Assembly (NCBI RefSeq): GCF_003182255.1
Contig: NZ_QGTQ01000008.1
Location: 62,001 to 126,000 of the forward strand
Length of the DNA: 64,000 nucleotides
Source of the DNA: Paenibacillus cellulosilyticus
Lineage (GTDB): Bacteria > Bacillota > Bacilli > Paenibacillales > Paenibacillaceae
Direction of reading: 5' to 3'
Position 1 is the stretch's first letter. Every line of letters begins with the position of its first letter. This document shows, one piece after another, positions 17,160 through 25,639 of the stretch. The translations under genes were made by a program, and so were the position numbers. The notes under the pieces were generated by a model. That model saw only the letters and a list, made by a program, of their open reading frames with translations, was not told the DNA's origin and searched no databases.

Positions 17160-18332
17160 CTAGCTTTTGGAGTCAGCTGGTCGATCCGGCAGTGGCACCT
17201 CCATTTCAATCGAGTACGGTTTGCCGTCTGGACCGCCTGCAACGTTAAAGGTAAGGTTGAGAGTTCTCGCTTCCGGATCAACAGGTTCGAATATATAATA
17301 TTGCTTACTGCCCGACTCCGTCTCCGGATCGCCTTGACCACCAAGAGTCTCATAGATGTGTCCCTGCTCATCTCTAGCATCTGACATATCGAAATCATCT
17401 GGATGCACAAAATTGTTATTTGTATCCTCGGCTTTGGGTCGAAGATGGAAGAAGACCTGTGTCGTCACAGGGGTTACAACTACCTTGTCCACAACAAATC
17501 CGTGCTGCGCAAGTGAATCAGGCATCTTGGGATTCTCGATTACAACCGGATCGGTATTGATTTCCACGGGCACATCAAATTCAAATGGCTGTTCAACACC
17601 GGATAGCGTCATCCTAAGCCTTAGAGTGAACCGACTTGGCAGCTCCGTATGAAGATTAATGCTTACGAGTACAGTGTTTTCTCCTGCTGGTCTCCAAGAC
17701 GGCAGTAGTTGCTGCTCTTGCAAATAGGTCTCGACGGAGGTTAACTCGCCACGTTCAGGTGCACTCAAATTGGTGCTATAGAATTTCCCTTCACCCGTAC
17801 GGTGAACTTCCAAAACAATTCTTGTTCCATCGTAGATAACATTACGCACGCTAATTGTGGAGTCTCCACGAGTTTCAGTTGCAGCAACTGGTTGTACCAA
17901 GTTATTTTCCGACGCGGCTTGTATTCCCTTGTCTCCATATATGGACAATAAGTTCCCAAGCAACGGAACTGAACGCATTGTATCGGCAAATGCCGGAGAA
18001 ACGTAACCGAGACCGGCTAAGCCTACTCCTAACAGGAGCGCACCTGCCACGGTAACAACAGCCAATCGTCGCAGCAGATATTGCTTTTTAGGAGGGTTGG
18101 AGTGTGAGCGCTTGGCTTCGACATCCACCGACTGAATGTGCGTGTCGATGGGAGGTGTAACCAGATTGAGCCTGCGGCTAGGATTGCTCGTCGACAATGA
18201 GACCGCTGCTTCGGCTCGTATTCTCCTGAGCGTTTCTTTCAGCCGATGCTCCACAGCTTCGGGCATATCCACTGTTACCTCTTTTTCTAACCGAAGTCGT
18301 TCTAATCGTTCATCGATAGAGTCTTCCTTCAT
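17160..18332 (-). CDS. DUF4179 membrane protein, probable anti-sigma factor
   Basis: This 390-residue protein has a cytoplasmic N-terminus with charged helices (1-85), one membrane helix (about 90-110) and an extracellular DUF4179 domain (about 110-190; FADTMRSVPLLGNLLSIYGDKGIQ). A beta-rich C-terminal region follows. This topology is shared with RsiV/RsiX-like regulators of ECF sigma factors. Its ATG overlaps the TGA of the sigma gene (ATGA), and AAAGGAGAGGG lies before it. The inferred role is to hold the sigma factor at the membrane until an envelope signal arrives. There is no obvious zinc-binding anti-sigma motif. The signal is unknown. Confidence 0.8.
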   Translation of the reverse strand: MKEDSIDERLERLRLEKEVTVDMPEAVEHRLKETLRRIRAEAAVSLSTSNPSRRLNLVTPPIDTHIQSVDVEAKRSHSNPPKKQYLLRRLAVVTVAGALLLGVGLAGLGYVSPAFADTMRSVPLLGNLLSIYGDKGIQAASENNLVQPVAATETRGDSTISVRNVIYDGTRIVLEVHRTGEGKFYSTNLSAPERGELTSVETYLQEQQLLPSWRPAGENTVLVSINLHTELPSRFTLRLRMTLSGVEQPFEFDVPVEINTDPVVIENPKMPDSLAQHGFVVDKVVVTPVTTQVFFHLRPKAEDTNNNFVHPDDFDMSDARDEQGHIYETLGGQGDPETESGSKQYYIFEPVDPEARTLNLTFNVAGGPDGKPYSIEMEVPLPDRPADSKS

Positions 18333-18895
18333 AGATTCCCTCTCCTTTCCCATGTCGGCTCCAGCCAAGCTCTCAGCTGAGTCTTGCTCCGTTGCAACCG
18401 CATTTTGACTGCTCCTTCACTGATGCCTAGAACGGTTGCGGCATCGGCAATTTTCATATCCTCTAAATAGACGAGTAGTACAACCAAGCGAAGCGGTTCC
18501 TCCAGCCGATCGATAGCTTCCCTCAACTCGACGTCTTGGTATGCTAAATTCTCTACTGCTGGCTCTGGCAACGTGCCGGGCAGAGAGTGGCGTGTTTTTT
18601 TTCTACTTATCGTGTTGCATTCATTTATAAGGATTCTGTATATCCATGTTCTGAAATGTTCCGGTTCTCTAAGCGAGCTGATCGCTTGATAGGCTTTGAT
18701 GATGGTTTCTTGGAGCGCATCTGCACAATCCTCGTCGTCTTTTAGAATCGTTCTAGCGGTTCTGTACAGCGTCCCTTTTATATTTTCGATCAGCTCAAGA
18801 AAGGCTTCGGTATCTCCTTGTTGGGCTGAACGTGCGAGCTTCGTCAGCCTCATTTTATCCGACGAATCGAAGCTGGCTGACCAATTGATTGCCAT
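18329..18895 (-). CDS. ECF-type RNA polymerase sigma factor
   Basis: This 188-residue sigma-70 family protein has region 2 (SAQQGDTEAFLELIENIKGTLYRTARTIL, DCADALQETIIKAYQ, FRTWIYRILINEC) and region 4 (LRLVVLLVYLEDMKIADAATVLGISEGAVKMRLQRSKTQLR). No region 1.1 or 3 is present, which marks it as extracytoplasmic-function type (SigV/SigW-like). The start is uncertain. ATG 18895 has AGGAGAGG upstream at a slightly long distance, and an in-frame ATG further up (18958) would add 21 residues. It is co-translated with the DUF4179 gene. An 18-base perfect palindrome lies immediately upstream. Confidence 0.9.
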   Translation of the reverse strand: MAINWSASFDSSDKMRLTKLARSAQQGDTEAFLELIENIKGTLYRTARTILKDDEDCADALQETIIKAYQAISSLREPEHFRTWIYRILINECNTISRKKTRHSLPGTLPEPAVENLAYQDVELREAIDRLEEPLRLVVLLVYLEDMKIADAATVLGISEGAVKMRLQRSKTQLRAWLEPTWERRGNL

Positions 18896-18918
18896 GCGTG
18901 ATATGTACCTCTCCTCCC

Positions 18919-18936
18919 AGAAGGCCCGGGCCTTCT
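18919..18936. promoter_or_regulatory. 18-base perfect palindrome at the sigma gene start
   Basis: AGAAGGCCC/GGGCCTTCT is a perfect palindrome, 24 bases before the chosen sigma start codon and just before its ribosome site. It could be a protein operator or a hairpin affecting translation; nothing here decides between them. The surrounding interval 18896-19262 (367 bases) otherwise shows no gene. Confidence 0.35.
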
Positions 18937-19262
18937 CGTGTTTCAATGCTGTCGACATAGATTAGATGTGCCGGACGGGGAAAAAGTAACAAGTGGAGAG
19001 AAATGGATACCGAGGAAGCAATTACGTCTCTATCCCACCATTTTCTCATGTATGTATTAAGTTTCTTATTATGAGGTTTCTCGGATGTATAAAACAAGAT
19101 GCAACTAATCAATAATTGTGAGCATTCCATTATAGGGATTGAATTATCGATGTTATAGAAGCGTCGTTGCGAAAAATGTTGGTGATTCATTGTTGTGTCC
19201 ATTGCATCCCAATGAACTACGCGTTACGATTCTAGCAAAAACATGACTAGGAGATTCACATC

Positions 19263-20099
19263 ATGACGATTAACGCTGCTTTGCCTTGGAGAGAAGTTCT
19301 TACAGATGAAGCCACCCACACGATTACTGGCGATGTCAGGATTATCGACGCATTCCCGATTCCGCAGCTGCAGACGGAACGAAGAGTGTGGATTTATTTG
19401 CCGAGGAGCTATAACACAGGCGGTCGCAGCTACCCGGTCGTCTACATGCACGATGGACAAAATGTGTTCAATCAAGCGACGTCCTGGGGAAGCGAATGGG
19501 GCGTCGACGAGACGTTGGAGCAGATGGCACAAGAGGATCCTGCGCTAGAGGCTATCGTGGTTGCTATTGATCATGGGGGCAAACAACGCAACAATGAGTA
19601 TAACTTCACGATAAACGCGGAGTATGGCTTCGGGGGCAAAGGCGAGGCGTACGCTGAATTCCTGGCGGAGACGCTTAAACCATATATCGACAGTCACTAC
19701 CGGACGCTTCCCGGACCGGAGCATACAATGCTTGTCGGAAGCTCGTTCGGCGCCTATGTCTCGCTGTATATGGCCATACGCTATCCGGAGCTGTTTGGCC
19801 GTGTGGGCGGGATTTCCTTCGTCATGTGGCATGACAACGGTGCGATCATCCAGATGATTCAGCAGTCGGTCCTTTCCCCTGCTCTTCGCATCTATTTGAG
19901 CATCGGAGGACAAGAGACCGATAACGCAGAATTCAATAAGGTTGCTTACGAGCACATTGAATTAGCCCGTGAAACTTTAATAGAAGCCGGGGTCCCGGAG
20001 AACCGTATTCGATTCGATTACGTTCCGGACGGAACGCATCACGAATCCACCTGGAGCCTATTGTTCCCCGCGGCCCACAGGTGGCTGCTTCAGCAATAA
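19263..20099 (+). CDS. Putative esterase (alpha/beta hydrolase, esterase D/Fes-like)
   Basis: This 278-residue cytoplasmic protein has an alpha/beta-hydrolase fold of the putative-esterase family, which includes IroE/Fes- and feruloyl-esterase-like enzymes. It has RRVWIYLPRSY, VVYMHDGQNVFN (oxyanion region), the nucleophile elbow GSSFGA with Ser161, and a C-terminal GTHHESTW holding the likely catalytic His. The acid is not certain. There is no signal peptide. TAGGAG precedes the ATG. The gene stands alone, ending at a hairpin terminator. The substrate is unknown; similar proteins act on siderophore or acyl esters. Confidence 0.8.
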   Translation: MTINAALPWREVLTDEATHTITGDVRIIDAFPIPQLQTERRVWIYLPRSYNTGGRSYPVVYMHDGQNVFNQATSWGSEWGVDETLEQMAQEDPALEAIVVAIDHGGKQRNNEYNFTINAEYGFGGKGEAYAEFLAETLKPYIDSHYRTLPGPEHTMLVGSSFGAYVSLYMAIRYPELFGRVGGISFVMWHDNGAIIQMIQQSVLSPALRIYLSIGGQETDNAEFNKVAYEHIELARETLIEAGVPENRIRFDYVPDGTHHESTWSLLFPAAHRWLLQQ

Positions 20100-20113
20100 G
20101 GCCTGTCAAAACG

Positions 20114-20145
20114 AAAAAGCATCGCGGTCATCCGCCATGCTTTTT
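20114..20145. terminator. Bidirectional terminator between the esterase and sspH genes
   Basis: AAAAAGCAT..GCGG pairs with CCGC..ATGCTTTTT; T runs flank it on both strands, so it can end both convergent transcripts. Confidence 0.75.
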
Positions 20146-20161
20146 CTCGCTCATTCATGTC

Positions 20162-20407
20162 CTATTCTTCTATTCTGCTGTCTGACACCCGACAAGCCAT
20201 TTGTTCTACTTCCATAGCCATGCTTGATGAAGGTTCGGTTAAGCTGCGCACCGGCACTTCGAATTCCTGATCGGGATCGTCAAGGGGATAAATACGGGCA
20301 GTTTCCTTCGTTTCATCCACATGCTGAATATAGATGGGGCTCCCGTTATACCTTACGTCCTGCATGACCGGAGAATCGGCAATCTCCCTAGCTCGATTAA
20401 TATCCAT
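20162..20407 (-). CDS. sspH: Small acid-soluble spore protein, H-type
   Basis: This 81-residue protein matches H-type SASP: DINRAREIADSPVMQDVRYNGSPIYIQHVDE, then ETARIYPLDDPDQEFEVPVRSL. SspH is a minor spore-core protein made in the forespore under sigma-G. It has a longer C-terminal tail than the usual 59-60 residues. GGGAGGAT lies before the ATG. A sigma-G-like promoter sits upstream. A second H-type gene is divergent, sharing a spacer of about 130 bases. Confidence 0.9.
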   Translation of the reverse strand: MDINRAREIADSPVMQDVRYNGSPIYIQHVDETKETARIYPLDDPDQEFEVPVRSLTEPSSSMAMEVEQMACRVSDSRIEE

Positions 20408-20438
20408 CGCATAATCCTCCCTCGTTTCAATCTCATTA

Positions 20439-20469
20439 CAGTATGAGCGGAGGAATAATGTAATATGCT
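20439..20469 (-). promoter_or_regulatory. Probable sigma-G promoter of sspH
   Basis: On the minus strand AGCATA and CATACTG are 18 bases apart, matching the forespore sigma-G pattern (GNATA, 17-18 bases, CATnnTA) except for the last base of the -10. The start codon lies about 30 bases downstream, as expected. Confidence 0.5.
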
Positions 20470-20540
20470 TGGCAACTTATGTTCGAATGTCGGATAAACC
20501 ACAGGGGCGCTGTAAATACTTTACGAGAGGTGATGACATC

Positions 20541-20756
20541 GTGGAAGCGCATAGAGCGAAGGAGATCGCCGACTCTCCAGATATGATTATCGTGTCGTAC
20601 TTCGGCGTACCTGTGTTTATCGAGCATGTTAATATAGGAGCTGACACGGCGAGAATTCATCCGGTGGACAATCCAGACGAGGAGCAGACCGTACCGATCG
20701 ACGTGCTTACGGAACAATTCGAAGATGGGATTGAAATACCGCCGTTCAACGATTGA
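20541..20756 (+). CDS. sspH: Small acid-soluble spore protein, H-type (second copy)
   Basis: This 71-residue protein begins at a GTG at 20541 with AGAGGTGAT upstream. From EAHRAKEIADSPDMIIVSYFGVPVFIEHVN through ARIHPVDNPDEEQTVPIDVL it is colinear with the neighbouring sspH. The upstream in-frame ATG at 20469 would add 24 residues unlike the family and is not preferred. The two divergent copies differ considerably in sequence, so the duplication is old or the copies were acquired separately. A forespore promoter for this copy is less clear (GGATA, then an AATACTT at 18 bases). Confidence 0.82.
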   Translation: MEAHRAKEIADSPDMIIVSYFGVPVFIEHVNIGADTARIHPVDNPDEEQTVPIDVLTEQFEDGIEIPPFND

Positions 20757-20796
20757 AGGGAATACCGCCAGACGAACTCCTATCTATGTTCGTTGC

Positions 20797-20834
20797 AAAT
20801 AAACCATCATTCAAATTCGAATGATGGTTTATTT
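20797..20834. terminator. Bidirectional terminator (16-base perfect stem)
   Basis: AAATAAACCATCATTC pairs perfectly with GAATGATGGTTTATTT around a six-base loop. It serves the second sspH on the plus strand and the small unknown gene on the minus strand. Confidence 0.75.
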
Positions 20835-20846
20835 GTCGAGCTATTG

Positions 20847-21137
20847 TTAATCGATCCCGTCTTTAAAATGCGGCTTGTGGTGCTTATCACCTTTGTGGTT
20901 CTGGTCATCAACGGTCTCCTCAAGCACCTCCACAATCGCCATCCGAGCGATTTCGATTCCCTTTCGCACACCAGCTTCATATTCGCCAGATATTTCTTTG
21001 TCTCCGCCAATACGCCCTTGTGCAACCTCGACATAATGCTCTTGTTCTTTGTCGTTAATTCTGTCAGCTATATGTTTCACGAATTTGCCCACGTCCCTAT
21101 GTTCACCCATTAGTTTCTGTGCTTCTTCATTAAGCAT
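20847..21137 (-). CDS. Small hypothetical protein, probably co-transcribed with the PBP gene
   Basis: This 96-residue soluble protein was not recognised. It is rich in charged residues and largely helical in appearance, with a His/Lys/Asp-rich C-terminal tail (HKGDKHHKPHFKDG). AGGAGAG lies eight bases before the ATG, which supports real translation. It starts 45 bases after the stop of the class A PBP with no terminator between, and a strong hairpin follows, so the two should share a transcript. A helper role in wall synthesis is possible but unsupported. Confidence 0.55.
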   Translation of the reverse strand: MLNEEAQKLMGEHRDVGKFVKHIADRINDKEQEHYVEVAQGRIGGDKEISGEYEAGVRKGIEIARMAIVEVLEETVDDQNHKGDKHHKPHFKDGID

Positions 21138-21182
21138 ATGCGCAATCTCTCCTCAACTCAGTGAAGTTGGAACGTTAACGTC

Positions 21183-23258
21183 TCAGTCCTTATCTTTACC
21201 ATTTCCTTTTCCCTGTTCCTCATTCTTGCTTTTTTTGTTTTTCTTCTCTTCTTTATTGGATTTAGACGTATCACTTTTCTTTTCTTTTTTCTTTTCGTTC
21301 TTCTTTTCTTTCTCGTCTTTTTTTGACGTTTCTTTCTCTTCGTCCTTATCTTTCGATTCTTTCTTGATGCCAGGCACTGCAGGAAAGTTCATTACCGGTT
21401 CATCTTGAAGGGCTTCGCTCATCAGCTTCTGGAATACCGCCGCAGCAGCCTTGGAGGTTGTCGTCAAGTAATGAGTGGCATCCGTATGGTCATAACCAAG
21501 CCATACCGCACCGACGAGTTGAGGCGTGTAGCCGACAAACCAGTTGTCCTTCATCCCTTCTCCGCCCGTTCCAGGCATTTCGGTCGTTCCTGACTTGCCG
21601 GCTATTTGTCGCCCTTCTACTGCCGCTGCGACACCCGTTCCGTCTGTTACAACACCTTCTAGCATAGCAGTCATCGTTCTGGCTATCGCAGGTTCGGTTA
21701 CGGTTATCTTGTCATCAGCGTTGTTCTCCGCCACGATCTCGCCATCGGCTGTTTCGATACGAGTAATGGTGTGGGTAGGAATACGTGTCCCATCATTAGC
21801 AAATACGCTGAAGGCTTCGGCCATCTCAAGTGGAGACACCCCTTCCGAGAGACCCCCAAGTGCAAGTCCAAGGTTTCGATCTGCATCTGTAAGCTCCAAG
21901 CCAAATCGCTTGGACGATTCCATCCCTGCGTCAATCCCTAACTCATTCAGCAGCTTGACAGCAGGTACGTTATAGGAATGAATGATGGACTCGTAGATCG
22001 TCACCTCCCCATGGTAGCTGTCGCCCGCGTTTCCGGGCTGATAACCATTAAAGTTGACCGGTTCGTCTATGAGCGTATCATCAGGTGAATAGCCGTGCTC
22101 TAGAGCCGGAGTATACACCGAGATAGGCTTCATTGTAGAACCAGGTTGACGTTTCAACTGAACGGCGCGGTTGAACGAACGGAAAGGCTGGTCGCCACGC
22201 CCTCCAACAAGTGCTCTAATGCCTCCGTCTCGAGGGTCAACCAGCACGGCACCGCTCTGAATAAGCTGATCGGAGCTGCTTGTCGGGAAGTTGCTATCCT
22301 GCGCGTAAACATCTTCGACGGCTTCTTGCATTTGACTATCCAGCGTCGTATAGAAGCGAAGTCCCCCTTGGAGAACCTCATTTTGTGTAAGTCCGTATTT
22401 CTCCCCGGCTTCACGAATCATCTGATCGATGTAATAGGGATACTTCATCACATTACTGCTTGCTGGCTTAGAGCTGAGTATATGAAGCGGCTCGGCTATA
22501 GAAGCAGCATAAGTGGCTTGATCGATCTTTCCTTGATCCTTCATGAGCTGCAGGACAACATTTCTTCGGGCTTTGGCTTCATCGGGGTGTCTATAGGGTG
22601 TCAGAGCAGACGGCGCTTTAATGATGCCCGCAAGCAGCGCAGATTCCGATAGAGTCAACTCATTCACCGGTACGCCAAAATAGACTTCGGCAGCCTTCTT
22701 AATCCCCCAAGCACCTTCGCCGAAGTAGATTTGATTCAGATAAAAGGTTATAATTTGCTGCTTGTTGTAATTTCTTTCGATTTTCTGTGCAAGCAGCAGC
22801 TCCTTCCACTTTCTCGTCCAAGTCCGTTCTTGCGATAGAAAAACATTTTTCGCTAGCTGCTGCGTTATCGTACTCGCCCCTTGGACCGTTTTGCCGCTCG
22901 ACAGATTGGTCATTAGGGCGCGGCCGATACCTTGGAGATCTGTACCGCTATGTTCGAAAAACCGCTTATCCTCTACTGCTACAACAGCTTCTATTAACTG
23001 TTCCGGCAAGCTGTCGTAGCTGACAGCCTCGGACTTGCTTGGCGATAGACGGAGAACTTCCTCCATGTTCTGATCATACACGATAGTTGCCGCAGGCAAT
23101 GGCTGCTCCAGAAGCGATACATTTTGCCGGCCGACCAGTACGTTGAAGCTAACGATGCATGCGATGGCAAGCAGGACTGCACCCAACATGACGGTAACAA
23201 TAATCTTTTTCCATGCTGCCTTTCGCTTTTTATTGTTTTGATGATTGAATGATTTCAT
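21183..23258 (-). CDS. Class A penicillin-binding protein (PBP1A/PbpF-like transglycosylase-transpeptidase)
   Basis: This 691-residue bifunctional cell-wall synthase has one N-terminal membrane helix (about 20-42). The GT51 domain (about 65-245) has AVEDKRFFEHSG with the catalytic Glu, QGASTITQQLAKN and RKWKELLLAQKIE. The transpeptidase domain (about 315-600) has SxxK in GSTMKPIS, SxN in HSYNVP and KTG-type KSGTT. The last 60 or so residues are an extremely Lys/Glu/Asp-rich disordered tail, presumably outside the cell near the wall. GGAGGAAATAGT precedes the ATG. It polymerises lipid II and cross-links peptides. It could be a vegetative or a spore-specific PBP; nothing in the sequence decides. 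Confidence 0.93.
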   Translation of the reverse strand: MKSFNHQNNKKRKAAWKKIIVTVMLGAVLLAIACIVSFNVLVGRQNVSLLEQPLPAATIVYDQNMEEVLRLSPSKSEAVSYDSLPEQLIEAVVAVEDKRFFEHSGTDLQGIGRALMTNLSSGKTVQGASTITQQLAKNVFLSQERTWTRKWKELLLAQKIERNYNKQQIITFYLNQIYFGEGAWGIKKAAEVYFGVPVNELTLSESALLAGIIKAPSALTPYRHPDEAKARRNVVLQLMKDQGKIDQATYAASIAEPLHILSSKPASSNVMKYPYYIDQMIREAGEKYGLTQNEVLQGGLRFYTTLDSQMQEAVEDVYAQDSNFPTSSSDQLIQSGAVLVDPRDGGIRALVGGRGDQPFRSFNRAVQLKRQPGSTMKPISVYTPALEHGYSPDDTLIDEPVNFNGYQPGNAGDSYHGEVTIYESIIHSYNVPAVKLLNELGIDAGMESSKRFGLELTDADRNLGLALGGLSEGVSPLEMAEAFSVFANDGTRIPTHTITRIETADGEIVAENNADDKITVTEPAIARTMTAMLEGVVTDGTGVAAAVEGRQIAGKSGTTEMPGTGGEGMKDNWFVGYTPQLVGAVWLGYDHTDATHYLTTTSKAAAAVFQKLMSEALQDEPVMNFPAVPGIKKESKDKDEEKETSKKDEKEKKNEKKKEKKSDTSKSNKEEKKNKKSKNEEQGKGNGKDKD

Positions 23259-23379
23259 ACTATTTCCTCCAAGCCTAAGCCTCGTGCTTTTGTCTTGGAT
23301 ACTATTTCGTAAGTGCGATCGTTTTTCAGTACGTATTACCTAATGAAATATACTGGCAGCAGATATGCTTCCTCGGTTT

Positions 23380-23420
23380 GAAAAGAAAACGGCAGCCGAT
23401 TCTCAGAATCAGCTGCCGTT
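23380..23420 (-). terminator. Intrinsic terminator after the AlkD-like gene
   Basis: AACGGCAGCTGATTCT pairs with AGAATCGGCTGCCGTT with one mismatch, followed by TTCTTTTC on the minus strand. Confidence 0.75.
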
Positions 23421-23438
23421 CATTGGCATTTGGTTATC

Positions 23439-24563
23439 TCAACTATGCTGCTCCATTGCCGAGCCGTTCAACATGATCGAAGCTGCTGCCGCTTCCACAC
23501 CGTTCACGAGAAGGACAACCCGGTGTTCGCCCGGATAATGCTTACGGGTCGTCAAGTCGGCAAAATGATGCATCCGTTTACCTGAGACGATACTGCCGCC
23601 TGGCACGGTCTTGTCCGACAGCAGAAACAGCTTTCGTGACGTTTGTCCCTTGGCCTTCACGAAATCGATGCCGTATTCGACCCGAATACGGGCGGGATCA
23701 CCATCTCGTACTCGTAACTCGTATTGCAGCTCGCAGCTGTCGCCGATTATGAGCGCAGACGGCTTCATCTCAATTGCTGCCGATACAGCAAGCGGTGCTC
23801 CTTCTGCTTCTTCGGCGTAGCCGAACAGCGCTAACGCTGCCGGATCGGCTTGTCGGATTAGTGTCCTGCACGCATGGCGAACGATCCAGTTGGTGTCTGG
23901 ATGAATGCCGATCCAGCTCTTGGCTGTTTCGAGCACGAGCTGTGGATGATCTTTGGCGATGTCATTCAGATTGTTGGCTACACTTTTACGCACGTAAAGC
24001 GACGGATCAGCTTTCAGCAGCTCTAATACTTCCAGCACAGGTGCTGGCTCGCGCTTGAACGCCGGAAGCGATTGCCCCCACGGCAGCCGTGGTCTGCAGC
24101 CCTCGCTGGCCAGACGTCTCACATGCTCGTTCGGATGCAGCGACCATTCGAGCATTTGCTTCATTGCTCTCGCTGGATCACTCACAATGAAGGAACGTAT
24201 TGCGAATTCAGCTGACGAACGCGCCGTAAACCGTTCAAGCGCCCGCATGGACAGCTCCCAATCGTCTTCCGCTGCGCCGTACACCTCAACGAAATCTGGG
24301 AAAAACAAATAAGGAAACCCGACACATTGCTCATCAATCTGGAACAGAACGTCGATCGCGTCGGCATAAAGATCAGGCAAATGTTTCCCCAATACGGACG
24401 CAATCTGGCGAATGCGCCCTTTCAGCTCCAGCGCTTCCCATCCTTCATCGAGCACGTCTGAAACGAAGCGCTCGGTTTGGAATGGACGATAGGCACCTTG
24501 AACCTTCATGCCGAATTCCCGTAGAAATGTTTCGTGGTACATATTTTTTAAAGGCTCTGCCAT
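23439..24563 (-). CDS. AlkD-like HEAT-repeat DNA alkylation repair protein
   Basis: This 374-residue protein has the HEAT-like helical repeats of the DNA alkylation repair (AlkC/AlkD) superfamily in residues about 30-240. Examples are RLASEGCRPRLPWGQSLPAF, LLKADPSLYVRKSVANNLNDIAKDHPQLV and NWIVRHACRTLIRQADPAAL. These superhelical glycosylases remove N3/N7-alkylpurines without base flipping. The C-terminal 120 residues are beta-rich and resemble the extra domain of the AlkC-type branch. The ATG has AGGAGG 12 bases upstream. It is a single gene. Confidence 0.85.
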   Translation of the reverse strand: MAEPLKNMYHETFLREFGMKVQGAYRPFQTERFVSDVLDEGWEALELKGRIRQIASVLGKHLPDLYADAIDVLFQIDEQCVGFPYLFFPDFVEVYGAAEDDWELSMRALERFTARSSAEFAIRSFIVSDPARAMKQMLEWSLHPNEHVRRLASEGCRPRLPWGQSLPAFKREPAPVLEVLELLKADPSLYVRKSVANNLNDIAKDHPQLVLETAKSWIGIHPDTNWIVRHACRTLIRQADPAALALFGYAEEAEGAPLAVSAAIEMKPSALIIGDSCELQYELRVRDGDPARIRVEYGIDFVKAKGQTSRKLFLLSDKTVPGGSIVSGKRMHHFADLTTRKHYPGEHRVVLLVNGVEAAAASIMLNGSAMEQHS

Positions 24564-24649
24564 AATTGAATTAGTCCTCCTGCATGCAAACTGATGTTCC
24601 CATACAAGAGTTTACCATACCCGATGCCCGAATGCATTTCTTCTATATA

Positions 24650-24693
24650 AAAAATAGACCTTGGGATTAAGCTCTTCCTCCCCAAGGACTATT
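24650..24693 (-). terminator. Intrinsic terminator after the glycerophosphodiesterase gene
   Basis: AATAGTCCTTGGG pairs with CCCAAGGTCTATT with one mismatch per arm and is followed by TTTTTATATAG on the minus strand. Confidence 0.7.
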
Positions 24694-24715
24694 CCTCTTC
24701 CTCTTGCGATGCGCC

Positions 24716-25456
24716 TTACGCTTCGTATTCCTTGATCAATTCACCGAGACGATCCGGATAGTCGGTGATGATGCCCGCCACGCCCGCCTTCAACAGCCGC
24801 ATCATTTCAGCCGGTTCGTTCACTGTCCATGGATGGTACACGATGCCCTGTTCTGCTGCTTGTGCCGCCCACTCCGGCAGCACCGCGTAATGGTAGGCAT
24901 GAAGCGCACTCGCTCCGAGTCGCGCGGCGTACTCCCACGGCTCGTAGAGACCTTCCGCATACAGCACGCCGGTCCGAACCTCAGGGGCAAGCTGCTTGCA
25001 CAGCGCAAGCGAATAGTGATTGAAGCTGGAGATGATGATCCTCTCGCTCAAACCTTGGAGACGAATCTCTTCAATGACGGCATTCTCAAGGCCGGGATAA
25101 AGAGCAATCCCATTTTTCAATTCGATGTTGATTTGTACGCCTTCATGTGGCTTTACCAGTTCAAGCAATTCGCGAAGTGTCGGAATGCGCTCGTCCGCGA
25201 ATTGCGGACCGAACCACGAGCCGGCGTCCAACAGCTTCAGCTCTTCCAACGTAACATCCTTCACCAGTTTAGGTGAACCGGCCGTTCTTTGCAGAGATTC
25301 GTCATGGATCAGGACCAGGTGTCCGTCTGATGTCATTTGAACGTCTGTCTCAATTCCTGTGGCTCCGAGCTCCAATGCGCGTTGGAACGCGGCCATCGTA
25401 TTCTCCGGACAATAAGCAGATGCTCCTCGATGAGCAAAGTTCAGAACAGTGTTCAA
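24716..25456 (-). CDS. Glycerophosphodiester phosphodiesterase
   Basis: This 246-residue cytosolic GDPD has HRGASAYCPENT with the catalytic His, ETDVQMTSDGHLVLIHDE with the metal ligands Glu/Asp and second His, and a terminal NEPAEMMRLLKAGVAGIITDYPD. It cleaves glycerophosphodiesters to glycerol-3-phosphate and an alcohol, recycling phospholipid or teichoic-acid material. It starts at TTG with GGAGG upstream. There is no signal peptide, as in UgpQ-type enzymes. It is a single gene. Confidence 0.93.
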   Translation of the reverse strand: MNTVLNFAHRGASAYCPENTMAAFQRALELGATGIETDVQMTSDGHLVLIHDESLQRTAGSPKLVKDVTLEELKLLDAGSWFGPQFADERIPTLRELLELVKPHEGVQINIELKNGIALYPGLENAVIEEIRLQGLSERIIISSFNHYSLALCKQLAPEVRTGVLYAEGLYEPWEYAARLGASALHAYHYAVLPEWAAQAAEQGIVYHPWTVNEPAEMMRLLKAGVAGIITDYPDRLGELIKEYEA

Positions 25457-25639
25457 TGGAATGACCTCCAGTTCAATGATTGGAATGGCATTATACCCGG
25501 ATTATATCGGACAAAGATGCGGGATATGTAATCTCCGTGTTAAAAAAGCGAATCGTGATTTGATCAAAGCTCGTCTCACCATTATGATGTATATATGTGG
25601 TTAGTCGCTCTGCTTACATACGAAAGGATGTGCTTCCGT

